From positions 15,840,501 through 15,904,500 of the forward strand of contig CM064417.1 in NCBI GenBank assembly GCA_032690845.1: a stretch of DNA of 64,000 bases, given 5' to 3'. Position numbers and translations under genes: made by a program. The stretch is from Eleusine coracana subsp. coracana. Taxonomy: Eukaryota; Streptophyta; Magnoliopsida; Poales; Poaceae. The notes beneath the pieces were generated by a model. It ran no database searches. It was not told the DNA's origin and saw nothing but the letters and a program-made list of their open reading frames with translations. This document shows, piece by piece, positions 12,258 to 24,459 of this stretch (positions are counted from its first letter, which is position 1; every line of letters begins with the position of its first letter).

Positions 12258-13427
12258 GTGCATTTTCAAGTTGATTGTGAGAATCAAAATCAAGTTCAGG
12301 AGGGTTCGGGTTCGTTTTCACTAACGTTAACCCGAACGCAAGGTCGTTCTTGTTTTTGTTTGTTCTTGTGTGTAGCCATGCTCAATCGAATCAAGCAAGC
12401 TGTCAGGGGAAAGAAGAGGAAGAGTTCTCGGGCAAGCATGAGCCGGACGCCCTCCGTCGAGCTTACCCCGAGTTCAGGACATGGCAACTCCGAAGCTGAA
12501 ATTTCGGAGGAAGAAACGCCGTCCATGCTCACCTCCGAGGAGCACCTCAACATCGTCGTCGACCGTGAAGGACAAGCCATCAAGCTCATGAGAGACCAGC
12601 CGTTCGCCCACACCCGACATTTCGACCCGGACTTCCTCGAGAAAATAGGTATGCAAGAAGAATTTGCCACTGTTTTTGGCACTATGGGTTGGACTGATTT
12701 CATAGACGTAAAATGAGGAAGGTTCTCGTTTGCTTACTATGTAGTTTTTGTGCACCCTTAGAAAACATGATGAAGGCTTTTTTTTCGCTTGTTTAGGCAA
12801 GAACGTTTTGTTCCTTGGACCCACCTTAATTCTATGCTTGGTCTAAATGTCAAATGTAGAGTAGACCTAGACAAAGCATTGAAAAGTTTTCATAAGGAAA
12901 GTTTTTGGAAACAAATTACTAGAAATGATTGGGGTGCAAAGCCTAGAACAAGTGCCATCCATAATCCCACTTTGAGATTCATGTATGTTTGGTTGGCCAT
13001 GACCTTGTTTCCTCAACATGATATTAGGATTGTCCGTAAAGATGAACTAAAACTGTCGTATGCCATGGTCAAAAGAATTAGAGTTTCTCCCATGGAATGC
13101 ATGATTGACCAATGGTTAGAAAATATAAAACTGAAAGGACCAATTGAGTGCACTTCCTTAATTACTCGCATTGCTCAAAAATGTGAAATGCTCAAAAATG
13201 TTCAAATTGAATATTTGAGTGCGGACAGAGAATACATAGGCGAGGATTATTTTGTGCATGGACATACTTTGAAGCGTGGTCCGGATGATGCCTTGGTCTA
13301 TTATTTTCCTGAGTATATGAACGAATACCCGTTACCTAACCCGGGTCTTCGTTTGTATCACCGTCGGGTACTAACCTTCCCTCTCGAGGTAAGGGGAGAT
13401 TCTCGCAGGGACAACATTTCCGAATGA
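12258..13427 (+). pseudogene. Athila ORF-1/env-like protein, interrupted
   Basis: Two in-frame segments, 12258-12716 and 12789-13427, carry the Athila ORF-1 type domain (for example QEEFATVFGTMGWTDF and VPWTHLNSMLGLN, then a long helical region). The likely start is the ATG at 12378. A TGA at 12714 and a 70-bp non-homologous stretch separate the segments. A GTAAAA donor-like site (12708) and a TTGTTTAG acceptor-like site (to 12796) lie there, but splicing them gives the wrong phase, so I treat this as damage. Proteins of this family are of unknown biochemical role. Confidence 0.7.
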
Positions 13428-13872
13428 CCAACCCGACCACGGAGAAGCATGACGGCCACACCGGGGTTCCAAACCCCAATCGGAGGTACGGGTTGGGATC
13501 AGGCCCCCATCACCGGACGAGGCCGGAGGATCATCATGGCAGGTCGGTGCATGGGGATCTCAGCATGACTACCCCATGCACATATCATCAAGCTTGAGCG
13601 GAGCGCCATAATTTGCTAACCGGTCATTCTCATCCCGTGGGTTCCGTGAACTCAATTTTGGGATGGCCGAGTTAACAAGGCGGGTGGACGACATCGACTT
13701 GCGCACTAAGAGTATGCAACAAACTCTCTCGCAGCACGTCACCGACACCCAACAATGGCAGAATTTCAGCGGCAACCAATTCCACCAACTCAATGCGATG
13801 ATGGCCCAGAACCAAAGCAATTGGGACGCCTTCTTTCGCTCCCAAGGGTACGACCCGAACCAGCAAATGTGA
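13428..13872 (+). pseudogene. C-terminal coiled-coil part of Athila env-like ORF
   Basis: The open piece 13663-13872 reads as a Q/N-rich coiled-coil tail (MAELTRRVDDIDLRTKSMQQ start) ending in TGA. A P/H/R-rich linker precedes it from 13428 with stops. Its position right after the ORF-1 domain suggests the C-terminus of the same protein. Confidence 0.55.
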
Positions 13873-15298
13873 GCAAGAACAAGCTTGGGGGAGGTCCCCC
13901 ATCTCACGGTAACTTGTATCTTTCCCTTGTTTTCATTTTTGCATTAGAAAATCCTAAAATCCAAAAAAAATGTATAAAATCTGAAAATAAAAAAAAGAGA
14001 AGATGATAAAAAGACCAAAAATATTTTCTTTAGCTTTTTCATGCGCGGTATGAATGTGTATAGTTTTCCTATGTTAAAATGATGAATAGTTGCTCTATTT
14101 TATTCCTCTTTAACATTGGTTTACAACTTAGTACTCTCCCAAGAATTAAGTTTGTTGGCTAAAATTTTACCTTGGACTTGAAACTTGTGGGTAGCACATA
14201 CATTCTCTAGTTCTAAGATGTTGGGAGATACGACATAGTGAATAGGGCTGCTATGATCTTGCTCAAAGTAAAGCTTGAATTCTGGAGTTTTATTTTTCAA
14301 AATGATAAATTGATAAGTTCCTCAATGATGAAAATTCCTACCAAAGCCATATGTAGTGCTTATTTGAAAAACCTTATACATATGCTGCTTGTTTCACATT
14401 GAGCTTAGTCAAAATTGTTGTGACCCTAGTAAGACTCTTTTCATGCTTTCTTGATCAAGATCACATACACACATCCACCGCCATGGGCTATTCTTCTAAA
14501 TTGGAAGATAGCAGCCACCATATCCACCGCCATGAGCTATTCTTTTACATCGGAAGAAAGCCACCACCACTTCCATCCACCTGAAAGAAATACTCCATAT
14601 GTTCATTACAAAAATTCCTCTCTCAATTATCATTGCAAACTAGGAATATGGCCATGCAAAAAGAAAATAAATGGATGCTCCAAAGAAGAGCAATCAAAAG
14701 ATAGCCATGTCCTAGAAAATTCCAAAAGAGAGGAAAGAAATTCAAAAAGGAGTTATTCATCCCATCCATCATTCCACCATGTTTCCCACACACTTGCACA
14801 TCTTGATCAAAATTGTGTGAATTGATTTTTCTAGGATCCGGTCTTTTGACATAGCAAAAGTATGTGAACAAGTATGCCTCAATTATCCTTACCTTGAGCT
14901 CCACATAAGCCTTATTAGAAGTAGGTGATTTTAGGCAACACTTTGCCTTGGTGAGGAATCATACACTTTTGAGCGATCCGAGAGAATCATTTGAGGAACT
15001 TGGTTTTATTTGCAAAATCTATTGAAAACATCCGGAGTAAGATAGTGGAATAGAGAGCAAGTAATTACTGCCCTACAATTATTCTATCTCTCAACCGCGC
15101 CCAAGACAATGAGGTGCTAAAAGCCCCATGATGATCAAGGTAAATGGGTGAATACTGTGCCAACATATTTAATTCAAGGAAAAGTATCTTTGTTGTGCAC
15201 TTAGTATTATTGAGGAGTAGGACATGTAGCAACTCCTGATCAACAACTTAAGTTTTATCTTTGCTTCGGGACGAGCAAAGATTCAGCTTGGGGGAGTT
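13873..15298. other. Athila 3' non-coding region with polypurine tract
   Basis: No credible gene. About 14830-14910 (GGATCCGGTCTTTTGAC ... ACCTTGAGCTCCACATAAGC) and about 15265-15282 (GCTTCGGGACGAGCAAAG) recur in reverse complement in the minus-strand element at 19270-19360 and 18945-18970. The polypurine tract CTTGGGGGAGTT lies at 15287-15298, directly before the 3' LTR. Confidence 0.7.
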
Positions 15299-16836
15299 TG
15301 TTGACGGCTATTAAGTACCATTTTCATCCGTCAACTATGCTCAAATAATGGAGAACTTGGCATTTCATACACGCATATTTGTTTACAATAATGTAGTTCC
15401 ACTTATACTTGGGAATTATTTGCATGCAGGAGGAAATATGAAGGAAACACACCCAAAAGGCAAAGAAACACACTTTTGACCAATGAGAGAGCGCTAACTG
15501 GACATCCCATGGATTGAAGGGCTCATTTTCAATACCACACTGAAGAAACACACAAAACTACCTTGACATCTGGGATGAGGAGCCACCTGGCAGCCACCCT
15601 GAGGAAGCACAACCCAGGACGGCCCAGCCACAGGTCGGCCGACCCAGGCATGCTGCCTTTCCTCCTGGGCTTGCACGTGGAGGCTCCTGGTTGATCCCTG
15701 AAGGCGGTGGGTAGGGATATTCTTGGCGGTTACTCTCCTTTGCCGACCTATAGAGGCTATAAATAGGAGAGTGTGGCTTTACACTCACACACACACCACA
15801 AGAAGAATTCCTTCTCTTGCTACTTAGTTGTTCTCAAGTCTTAGTGAAGTTAGGCTGAGTCTAGAGCTCTCTGGTTCTTCAAGTCTTCTCTTGGAGAAAT
15901 TGGTATGGCTCATGTATCATTTCCCTTTTGTAAGACTTTTCTCTATTTAATAAATGTCATCTTTTCATATAGTTGTGTTTGGGTCATGAGTTTCTTGTTT
16001 GATATTGTGATCCATATATGTGATAGTATAGCCCACTTGTGTGATAGTAGTTTATATTTATTATACTACTATTGTCATGCTTGTTATATACCGTCACTAT
16101 AGTCTAATTTATATGACATAGTCTTTATGCTTAGGATTCATTGTTATGACATGACATGAGTTTGGAGATGATATTTATATGATAGCTTTGCTTCGTTAAT
16201 ATAACCATGGAGGAGTAGAGTGCTCTTTGATTATGCAAGTATGGTACTTGGATAATTGATTTGCATCAATTATTCGTTAGTCTACCAGTTAGCTGAGGTA
16301 GGCGACAGGTGGTGACAGCCATGTCCGTCCTTTGAACTCCTCCACGCTAGTCTAGTGCGTAGGCTCTTGGCGGAAGTCGCCTGTGGATGCAGGGGTAGGT
16401 CCGTGCCTGAAGTGTTATGTTAATAACTGTTGAACCTGAGTATAAGTGTGTATGTGTATAGAACTTAGGCTATATAATTGTAAATGAAAGTACTGTAGGA
16501 GTAGCTCAGCTTAGTTCTTTCTCCACTTGGCTTTATTTATTTATTTATATTTGAGATAGAATTTTCTGTGTGTTAGATGATCCATTGCTTGCCTGCCTTG
16601 GTTAGATTATCCTTATCAATTAGCAATGTAAATATGTGCATAAGTAAGCCTTCTTTTTCATTATCTTCCTTTGGGATAAACAAATACGATACCCTGAATA
16701 CTTCTGGGTGAAATGCTACAACAGTATTTTCCGTGCGCTTGTTGATTTTACCTAATTGGCTCTAGGACATATTAATGAAGCATTTATGGCACCTTGCCAG
16801 TGATAATTTATTAGTATGGCTTAGCAAAAGTCAGCA
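15299..16836 (+). repeat. 3' LTR of Athila-type element
   Basis: Starts TGTTGACGGC and ends GTCAGCA. It is similar throughout to the 5' LTR, but lacks a short segment around position 9060 of that copy and has further small indels. The differences imply an old insertion. Confidence 0.92.
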
Positions 16837-16841
16837 GCCTA

Positions 16842-17207
16842 CTCCCGGTTACTTGATTACCTATGCAGGGGAATCGGCCTAGCGGTGTCGTGGCAAAGCA
16901 AGATGCAAAAATGTGTTGCATTGTCATCAACTGAAGCTGAGTTCATTGCAGCGACAGAGGCAACTAAAGAGCTATTATGGCTGAAAAGGTTTGTGATAGA
17001 ACTTGAGTTTGATCAAGACAAGTATGTGTTGTTATCTGATAACCAAAGTGCTATTCATTTGTGTAAAAATGCAAGCCTCCACTTTAAGTCATAAGATGTT
17101 GATGTTCGATATCATTGGATTCGGGATGTGTTGTACTCAAAGGAGATATATGTTGAGAAGGTTCACACGAAAGACAATGGTGCAGACATGTTGACTAAGG
17201 TGATTGT
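16842..17207 (+). pseudogene. Ty1/copia RNase H fragment, continuation of 7375-8720
   Basis: RNase H of copia, which removes RNA from the RNA-DNA hybrid. The frame holds SWQSKMQKCVALSSTEAEFI, the LLSDNQSAIHLCKN motif and, after one stop at 17092, the RYHWIRDVLYSKEIYVEKVHTKDNGADMLTK end. It picks up where the reverse transcriptase frame was cut at 8720. The segment ends at the LTR of the next element. Confidence 0.88.
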
Positions 17208-18928
17208 TGGCAATCCTTAAGCCTAACAGAGAAATCTGCAAGCGTACGGATGCCGATGTAGCCTTCATCCGCGAGTATTCCAAGGTATCGAATCCACGGG
17301 GAATGAGAAATGAAATTTTATCCTAAACCAATTCTAATGAACAAAAGAGAAGTATAACAACGGGTTGAGAGGGTCCTCCAGCTTTGGCTTCAGGTGACAA
17401 CTTATATCCAAATAATCATCAGACTCCAATATTTACTCTTGTTTACTTTGGGGTATAGTCGTCCAAGGTACGGAAAGGGATGAGAAGGGACCTCGGGTAA
17501 AACTACCATCAACGCCTACAAGCCCTACCCGAACATGGTGGAATACAAAGGATAACTTAGTGCTGTCACCACCTAACTACCGACCACACAGCCTGTGGGG
17601 TTGGGAGCAAACTTAGGTAATTCTAAGTCTGTACACCACGTATACACTTACAATTACTACTCTTACCTCGATAACTAAAGGCAGAGTAACCATAGTCAAA
17701 TAAAGTAAATAACTTTATCTAACATGGACTAAGAACCCATAAACAAGATATAAATAAAGAAAGCTTCAATGATTAAATAAACAAAAGAATGTCTACATGT
17801 TACCCGACCAAAGGACGGGGACTCTACCCTTGGTGGAGAATCATCCCCGGGGCACAAGGTGGAGAAGGAGCCGACATCCCTGGCTCCCTTTTGAACTTCT
17901 ACCACTCACTCTCACTCCCTATTCTAATACATTTCTGCAACCTGGCGCTTGTTGTTCTCCTCTTCAATTGTTGATCTTCTTCTATCGAATTTACCCTCTA
18001 TTTATAGGTGGCGATAGGCCAGGAGGCATTTATAGGTGGAGTGGAGTCAGTAGGCCGAAGTCGGTCCGCTGGGCGGTGGGCAAGGCCGGGCGGCCACGTG
18101 TGCCGGGTGGCCGGGCATGCCGGGCGGCATGCACCGTAGGGCGGCCCTTGGATCATGTCAGTTTCCTGACCGACCTTCTCCTGATGGCTAGGATTGCGTC
18201 CCGAAGGCGGTTGTTGGGTCGGTTGGCCTTTTTCCTTTGGTTTTCTGTCAGTATGCGTGGCAGGCTGGGTAGTAACCTTGATGGGCCAAATGGCCCGGTA
18301 GGCCAGGTGGCAAGCCCGCCGGGCGATAAGGCCCACCGAGCGGCACAACTCGCCGGGCGGCAAGGCCTGCCGGGCGGTGGCCCATTTTTGGGCGGCAACC
18401 CTTTGGCCTTGTGGCCTAGTTGTCCTTTCCTTCTCACGGTTAGGCCATGTGTCAACCTCCTTCCTTTGTATATTTGAAAATCTTTTGGACCAGAATTAGG
18501 AAATGGCTTCATGGCGATGGTGTTTGCATGTCGGCCGGGTGAGGTGGTGAAGTTCTAAATCGGCCGATGGTCCTAGGTCGTGTTATCGTACGATCGGGAA
18601 TTGATTAAACACTTGATTCACCCTCCTGGTGATGATATCTTATGATCCGGCCGATTGACAATTTTACTTGGTGATGACCTGAGCGGGTGCTGATTCTGGC
18701 TGTTAACGACCCAGTCGGCTGTCAGGAAACGGCTGTTTCACAACCGTGATCGGCCGATGGGTTGTTTTCACATGTTTTTGCATATTTTGACCCTATAGCA
18801 CCTGCAACCACATATTTCACCAAAACTTGTGAAACTCATGAGTACAAAGATTATTTTCATTACATTATTAATTAAGATCCACCTTTCTTTTGTAAATTAG
18901 TAGTCAAAAAAGGGAATTTATGACTACA
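17208..18928 (-). repeat. 3' LTR of the tandem-gag element
   Basis: About 1.72 kb with ends TGTAGTCA ... TTGCCA in element orientation. The left 860 bp match 22816-23669. The unmatched part is GC-rich with repeated CCGGGCGG-like words (about 18080-18420). A GTGGGGGGTG polypurine tract lies just beyond its right edge. Confidence 0.85.
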
Positions 18929-20692
18929 AACACCCCCCACACTTACGACTTTGCTCGTCCCAAGCAAAGTAAGAATTGAAGACTATGAATGAGCAAGATC
19001 TAAGGTAATTCTTATCATGCTTTGCATATATAAAGACTACTCCATGACTCCTCATGCCCATACGGTATTAGGTGGCTAAATACCTTGTCTTGAAAAGTTA
19101 AGAGATGGAACAACATAGAGAAGTCTTACCTTTCATTTTCCCAAGGAACTTGAATTTTGTTTTCTCTTTTCAATAAAAACAGAGCTCTAGATCACAAGTT
19201 ATTCTCAATTGATGCTCTCAAATCGCTGAATGTGGTTTTGATTGATCACTTTGGCCAAAATTTCCCTATATACTAAGGCTTATGTGGAGCTCAAGGTAGG
19301 GACTATTAAGGCTGCATACTTGTATTTCATATATCACTAAGTCAAAAACCGGACCCAAGGAGGAAACAAGTCATGAATTATGATCAAGCCATGTGCACAG
19401 TTATGATATGTATGGAAGGATGATGGATGGCGGGTGCTCCTTTTGAAGTGATCTCTCTCTCTCTACCATCTGATTTATATTTGTTTACTTGGGCTATTTT
19501 AGTATTCATGATTCATTTTTTTCTTCTTTCTTATTATTTTTTTCTTTTCAAATAGCTATATAGCCCATATTTCTTTTGGAATGATTGTTGGAGAGAGATC
19601 AATAAATATAGTGTGCACTTTATTCAATGAGTGGATTGTGGGGACGATGGATGGGAACTTCTAGTGTAGAAGCTTCAACATATGGAGTGGTTGGGGTGTG
19701 CACATGAACTTGATCAATAACACATAGCAAGCATCTCACAAGGGTCACAACAATTTGACAAAGTTCAATGAAAATACAAGTAGCAAATGCAATAGGTTTT
19801 CATTAAGATCATCATCTTGCTTTGGTAGGAATAAAATCATCATTGAGAAGATTGTAAATATGGAGTTCTTATTTATAAGCTTTTGAAAATTAGTAATCAA
19901 GGAAGTTCACTTGGTTCCAAGAAAGGTTATGCGCTCTATGGTCACATCACATCTACTAACGATTTAGACAAGGTTTTCCTACGCAATGAGGATTTCCCAA
20001 GGGTGATGAAAGAAATCAAGGAACAATCTTTATATATCAAGAATGAATGAGAAGGAAGTTATACTTTAGTTGCCATTTATCATACTTGCCATTTATCATG
20101 AAAACAACAAGGGGTAGGTAATACGAAGAATAATGAAATAGTTGTTGTTCTTTCGTACCTTGTCATCTTGTTCCTTTTGATCTTTAACATGCAAAGGTTA
20201 GCTAATAAAATACCCGAAGGAACAAGCCGAAAGTTGTGCCACTGTTATTACCAAGTAAATTTTATTGCTGAGAAGGGACAAAGCATTTCTTTTATTCAAA
20301 TGAGAAACTAACAAATCCTAGTAAACAAAAACAGAATGGGTTACCTCTCGTTAGTACTTATTTAAGGTCGTAAGTTTGACCATGGGAGCACTAGTTCATA
20401 TTCTAGCTTGGGTTGGCAATGTGGCTCCCACCATCACCAAACATTAATTAATCATTGCACAATTGAGGCATATGACATGGATACCAGAATTTGCAATGTT
20501 TGTGATAAACAAATGTATCTACAACCGCCCCTTTGAAATTACTATGTCCACAAGGGGTAGAGCAGTTATAGGCCTCTTGTGTACCACCATCATAAATCTT
20601 TGTTGTGGTGGGAAAACTTTTGTGTGAGTGAGGAGTATGTGAATTTTCTAAAGTACGACTCTGGTGGGAGAATTCCCTTTTAATTCTAAATT
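18929..20692. other. non-coding 3' region of the tandem-gag element
   Basis: No credible gene on either strand. It holds the blocks shared with the Athila-type element (19270-19360; 18945-18970), a CT-rich run at about 19450-19470, and AT-rich sequence. Confidence 0.6.
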
Positions 20693-21806
20693 TTAAGCCT
20701 CATGAATTTCTATGGACCAAACTTTGTATTGCCCGTCATGCTTCATGGATTGTTCATGTTCAAAGTTTTCCATCTGTAGATCATCCTTTGGTTGCTTCGG
20801 TACCTCTTTTCCATTGGTAGATGATAGCCTTGCGAAGCCTCCATTAGGTAGAACATGGATCCTTGGGGGATTTGCGAGGATTGGTGCGGGATGGCAAGGC
20901 CTATGTGGTTCAAGGATTGGTGTAGTATTGGCCGATGAAGCAAAGTATGGCTCATGGTCTTTTCTCTCAACTTTTGCCACATGGTTCAAAACTGGCTTTT
21001 TAGTAGCAATTGAAGGTGTTTTGTGATGGGTGAGTCGGGTAATATGGTTGATAACAGCCCACACGTCTTCTATGCTTTTTCTATGGAATGGACCTTGAGA
21101 GCATTCGTTCAATAGCTTGGCACTCCTTTTGTGTAGACCATGAACAAAATACGACAAGAGCCTTTCTATTGGAGTGTCAAGGCTAGGACCACTAAAGACA
21201 AGGGAAATAAACCGACCCAACAAGCTTCTATGGGTTCTTCATCCTCTTTCTTAATGTTTTTGATATTTGTCATTATACGACAAAGCTTTTCATGAGGAAA
21301 AAGACTCACAGAAATGGTACTTTAGTAGTTCCCATAGAACTTTCAAGGGACGTGGTGTTTCAATAATATACCACTCCCTATCATTGATGAACCTTAGGTA
21401 CCAGTCCTTGGCACGACCATCTAATGAGTAGAAAATGAGTCTCCACATGAGCTCTTCATGTAACAACCCAGTATTTAGGAAGGTGGAGCAAGTCTCCTCA
21501 AAATTATAAAGATGGGCATAGGGGTCTTCATGACTTTTCCCAGTGAAGAGGACCGCTCAAACCTTAGCCATGAGATTTGGGTATAAATCCAAAAATGGAG
21601 CACCATTTTTGTTTAAAAGACGCCTTTCTATGATTTTAGTCCATGGTGCATTAGGGAGATCAAGGATAATTGGACCATTAATAGAAGGGGCGTTCTGGGA
21701 AAGTTCCTTGGCAGCCATTATGGGGAATTGTAATGACTCTTTGAACTGTTCTTGCCTCTTTACAACAGAAGGATTTAGCAACGGATCACCTTGTTTCTTG
21801 TTGTAG
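20693..21806 (-). pseudogene. second gag-like domain of the tandem-gag element
   Basis: The minus-strand frame from about 21781 reads through LLNKNGAPFLDLYPNLMAK and, after one TGA, into a typical Athila/Tat gag core: EDPYAHLYNFEETCSTF, LLHEELMWRLIFYSLDGRAK and DWYL. It then continues as a 176-residue open piece (21223-20693) with the gag C-terminal helices (LLSYFVHGLHKRSAKLLNE) and a P/H-rich tail. Stops lie at about 21557 and between 21223 and 21320. The core aligns by eye with the gag core of the first domain at 22580-22310, which makes this a duplicated gag unit. Confidence 0.65.
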
Positions 21807-21850
21807 TTCTATCCACTACACTCTTCTTGATTAACATTGGTTGTCTTCAC

Positions 21851-22711
21851 TCATTCTATGTTACGAGTGTTTCCGAAATCTAGAAAAAGTTCATCATCGA
21901 GTTCAAAGGATTGAGGTGGGAGAAAGTGTGTGTCTTCTTCTACAACATCAGGGTGTGGTGAGTGGAGTGAGGCTATCATAGGAGCTTCGACCTTTTGTGG
22001 GAGACACTTGTCTTCTATTTCTTTGGATTGGCTAGAAGTTTGGGTGCTTTTGTTGGTAGGTTCTGGGGAGATGGATGATTCATCTGCAAGATTTTGGATG
22101 ATTTTGCTTAGGATCTCCATTCCCTCTGATGGCGTTGCGCAAAAGAAAGCAACTCCGGCCGCAGCATTTAAATAATTTGCACTGTCGGCCCTTAGACCAA
22201 AGAAAAAGTGTTGCAGCCTTATAGGCTCCTCTATACCTAAACATACCCCTGTTTTGGTATAGGATAGGAACCTTTCCCATGATGCTCCTAGTGGTTCGTG
22301 GTCTTGGTGCTAAAAATTGATAACCTTTTTCCTTAGAGCAACTATCTTATAGAGAGGAAAATATTTGCGCAAAAAATACTCTCTTAAGTTGGACCAAACT
22401 CCATCTACTTCACCTACATGGTTAAAATACCATGTTTTTGCTGCCCCGCCTAATGAAAAAAGGAACAACTTCCATTTCATGGTTTCTTGAGGAAACCCCT
22501 CAATAGCAAGAGTGGAGCAACAAAGCTCATACTGTTGTTGGTGAGTATATGGATTTTTGTTTTCTGCCCCTATAAATGGTGTCTTCTGAATCAAAAGTAT
22601 GAGATCTGGATGAATCTCATAGCTCGGGGCTGTGATTGAGAGCGATGAGGGTATGGGTTCTAGGAATTCGCTGCTAGGGGCTGAGAAGTCACGGATGAAT
22701 GGGGGATTCAT
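21851..22711 (-). pseudogene. first gag-like domain of the tandem-gag element
   Basis: Starts at the ATG at 22711, about 80 bp after the primer site. The piece 22711-22310 holds the gag core (ENKNPYTHQQQYELCCSTL, EGFPQETMKWKLFLFSLGGA, TWYFNHVGEVDG). A frame change near 22300 leads to residues about QHFFFGLRADSANYLNAAAG and then to 22120-21851, an S/T/E/D-rich region ending at TAG. Typical of Athila/Tat gag. No zinc knuckle is visible. Confidence 0.75.
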
Positions 22712-22787
22712 CGAAGGAAAGAAAATAAGAGAAGAAAATAAAAAGGAAAGGTAAAAAGAGTCGGTTCAGATAAATGTCAGCTATCGT

Positions 22788-22805
22788 TCCCCGACAACGG
22801 TGCTA
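22788..22805 (-). other. primer binding site, tRNA-Asp type
   Basis: On the minus strand this reads TAGCACCGTTGTCGGGGA, close to the Athila/Tat primer site found at 10307-10324. It lies about 10 bp from the 5' LTR edge. Confidence 0.7.
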
Positions 22806-22815
22806 GAAAGCTTAT

Positions 22816-23669
22816 TGGCGATCCTTAAGCCTAACAGAGAAATCCGCAAGCATACGGATGCCAATGTAGCCTTCACCCAGGAGTATTCCAAGATATCGAA
22901 TCCACGGGGAATGAGAAGTGAAATTCTATCCTGGTCCAATTCTAGTGAACAAAAGAGAAGGATAACAACGGGTTGAGAGGGTCCTCCAGCCTTGGCTTCA
23001 TGTGACCACTTATATCCAAATAATCATCAGACTCTAATATTTACTCTTGTTTACTTCGGGGCATAGTCGTCCAAGGTACGAAAAGGGATGAGAAGGGACC
23101 TCGGGTAAAACTACCATCAACGCCTATGAGCCCAACCCGAACATGGTGGAATACAAAGGATAACTTTGTGCTGTCACCACCTAACTACCGACCACACAGC
23201 CCGTGGGGTTGGGAGCAAACTTAGGTAATTCTAAGTCTATACACCACGTATACACTTACAATTACTACTCTAACCTTGATAACTAAAGGTAGAGTAACCA
23301 CAGTTAAATAAAGTAAATAACTTTATCTAACATGGACTAAGAACCCATAAACAAGATATAAATAAAGAAAGCTTCAATGATTAAATGAACAAAAGAATGT
23401 CTACATGTTACCCGGCCGAAAGACAGGGACTCTACTCTTAGTGTAGAATCATCCCCGAGGCACAAGGTGGAGAAGGAGCAGACATCCCCGGCTCCCTCCC
23501 GAACTTCTACCACTCACTCTCACTCCCTATTCTAATACATTTCTGCAGTGTGGCGCTTGTTGTTCTCCTCTTCAATTGTTGATCTTCTTCTACTGAAATT
23601 CCCCTCTATTATAGGTGGTGATGGGCCGGGAGGCATTTCTAGGTGGAGTGGAGTCGGTAGGCCGAGGTC
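22816..23669 (-). repeat. 5' LTR of the tandem-gag element, truncated
   Basis: Collinear with 17208-18066. Similarity stops at about 23669 where unrelated sequence begins, so the U3 half with the promoter is missing. Confidence 0.85.
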
Positions 23670-24442
23670 CAACAAAGTCACACTTTCAGCCCACAAGTCC
23701 AAAAATTGTTGTCCATGTTGTCAATCAAGATCAATGGTGGAGATGGCCTCACATTTGATATATATGTGAGAAGAAACCCTAGACATTCTGGTCGTCCATA
23801 GCACACACAGACCAGCACACAACAAAGAGAGAAGAGAGGAAGAAGAAGGAGAGGTGAATCTGTCCAGATTTGGTGGCTTCGTACCTACCAGCGTCAAGCT
23901 GTTGATTGGGGGCTCAAACATGCTTGGATTGGCTCCAAACTTCGTGAGCTTGTTCTTCACTTAGAGCACTTCGAGTTGCTGCAGTTCCGAACAGAGCAGT
24001 TATGGTTGAAGAATTATATGGGTAGTCAAATGATGTCGGATTGAGCTGAATTTTGGTCAGTATACAGAGGACTTGTGGAAATACTTGCCTACCAAAATTC
24101 GTGCACTTTGGAGCTGTAGTTTCAGAGTTATGAATTGATTACCGAAGGAGACAAAATATGCGTCATCTTTGTTAGCTACTGTCATAGCTCTTCTAGTTGT
24201 TGTGAGTAATGCTATTGTGGTCAAGTTAGTGCAAGAGAGAAGGATGGATGGTGAGAGGCAATCAAGAAAATTAACAATGCACACCACAGTAAGGAAAACA
24301 CCAACACTAATTGAGCCATGCATGCAACGGGGGTATGGGTGGGTGAATAGAAAATAATTGAGTAAGTTTAGACAGTGAATTAGGAACTCCTAACACTAAA
24401 AGGTGTTACAAATTTGTGACATTGTATTACACTTTGGTCAGA
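23670..24442. other. unclassified segment, possibly a copia LTR remnant
   Basis: No gene. A TATATATGTGAGA run followed by GAAACCCTAG (23757-23781) and CACACA-rich sequence looks like the promoter and R region of a copia LTR. It may therefore be the displaced 3' LTR of the copia fragment at 7375-17207. I could not find its partner LTR. It carries the left target-site duplication of the adjacent LINE. Confidence 0.3.
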
Positions 24443-24459
24443 TAATGGACCTTTCTATT

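Larger units (their letters stand above)
8721..16836 (+). mobile_element. Athila-type Ty3/gypsy retrotransposon without pol
   Basis: Complete LTR element: 5' LTR 8721-10298, tRNA-Asp-type primer site 10307-10324, gag/protease remnant 10440-11429, Athila ORF-1/env-like region 12258-13872, polypurine tract 15287-15298, 3' LTR 15299-16836. LTR ends are TG...CA. The target-site duplication is GTCTA (8716-8720) versus GCCTA (16837-16841), one transition apart. It sits inside the copia RNase H gene: the copia frame stops at 8720 and resumes at 16842. Reverse transcriptase, RNase H and integrase of its own are absent, so it would depend on enzymes supplied in trans. Confidence 0.92.
17208..23669 (-). 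mobile_element. Athila/Tat-type Gypsy element with two gag-like domains, no pol
   Basis: Minus-strand element: 5' LTR at right (22816-23669, truncated), tRNA-Asp-type primer site 22788-22805, gag-like domain 1 (21851-22711), gag-like domain 2 (20693-21806), non-coding region (18929-20692), polypurine tract at about 18930-18942, complete 3' LTR at left (17208-18928). No protease, reverse transcriptase, RNase H or integrase could be read. It abuts the copia RNase H on its left. The 5' LTR lacks its U3 half, so no target-site duplication can be tested. The 3' non-coding block matches the Athila-type element at 13873-15298. Confidence 0.85.

Noticed and set aside
12708..12796. Spliceable intron in the Athila ORF-1/env-like gene
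   Set aside because: Donor GTAAAA and acceptor TTGTTTAG exist, but joining 12707 to 12797 puts the downstream domain out of frame by one base. Treated as stop plus damage.
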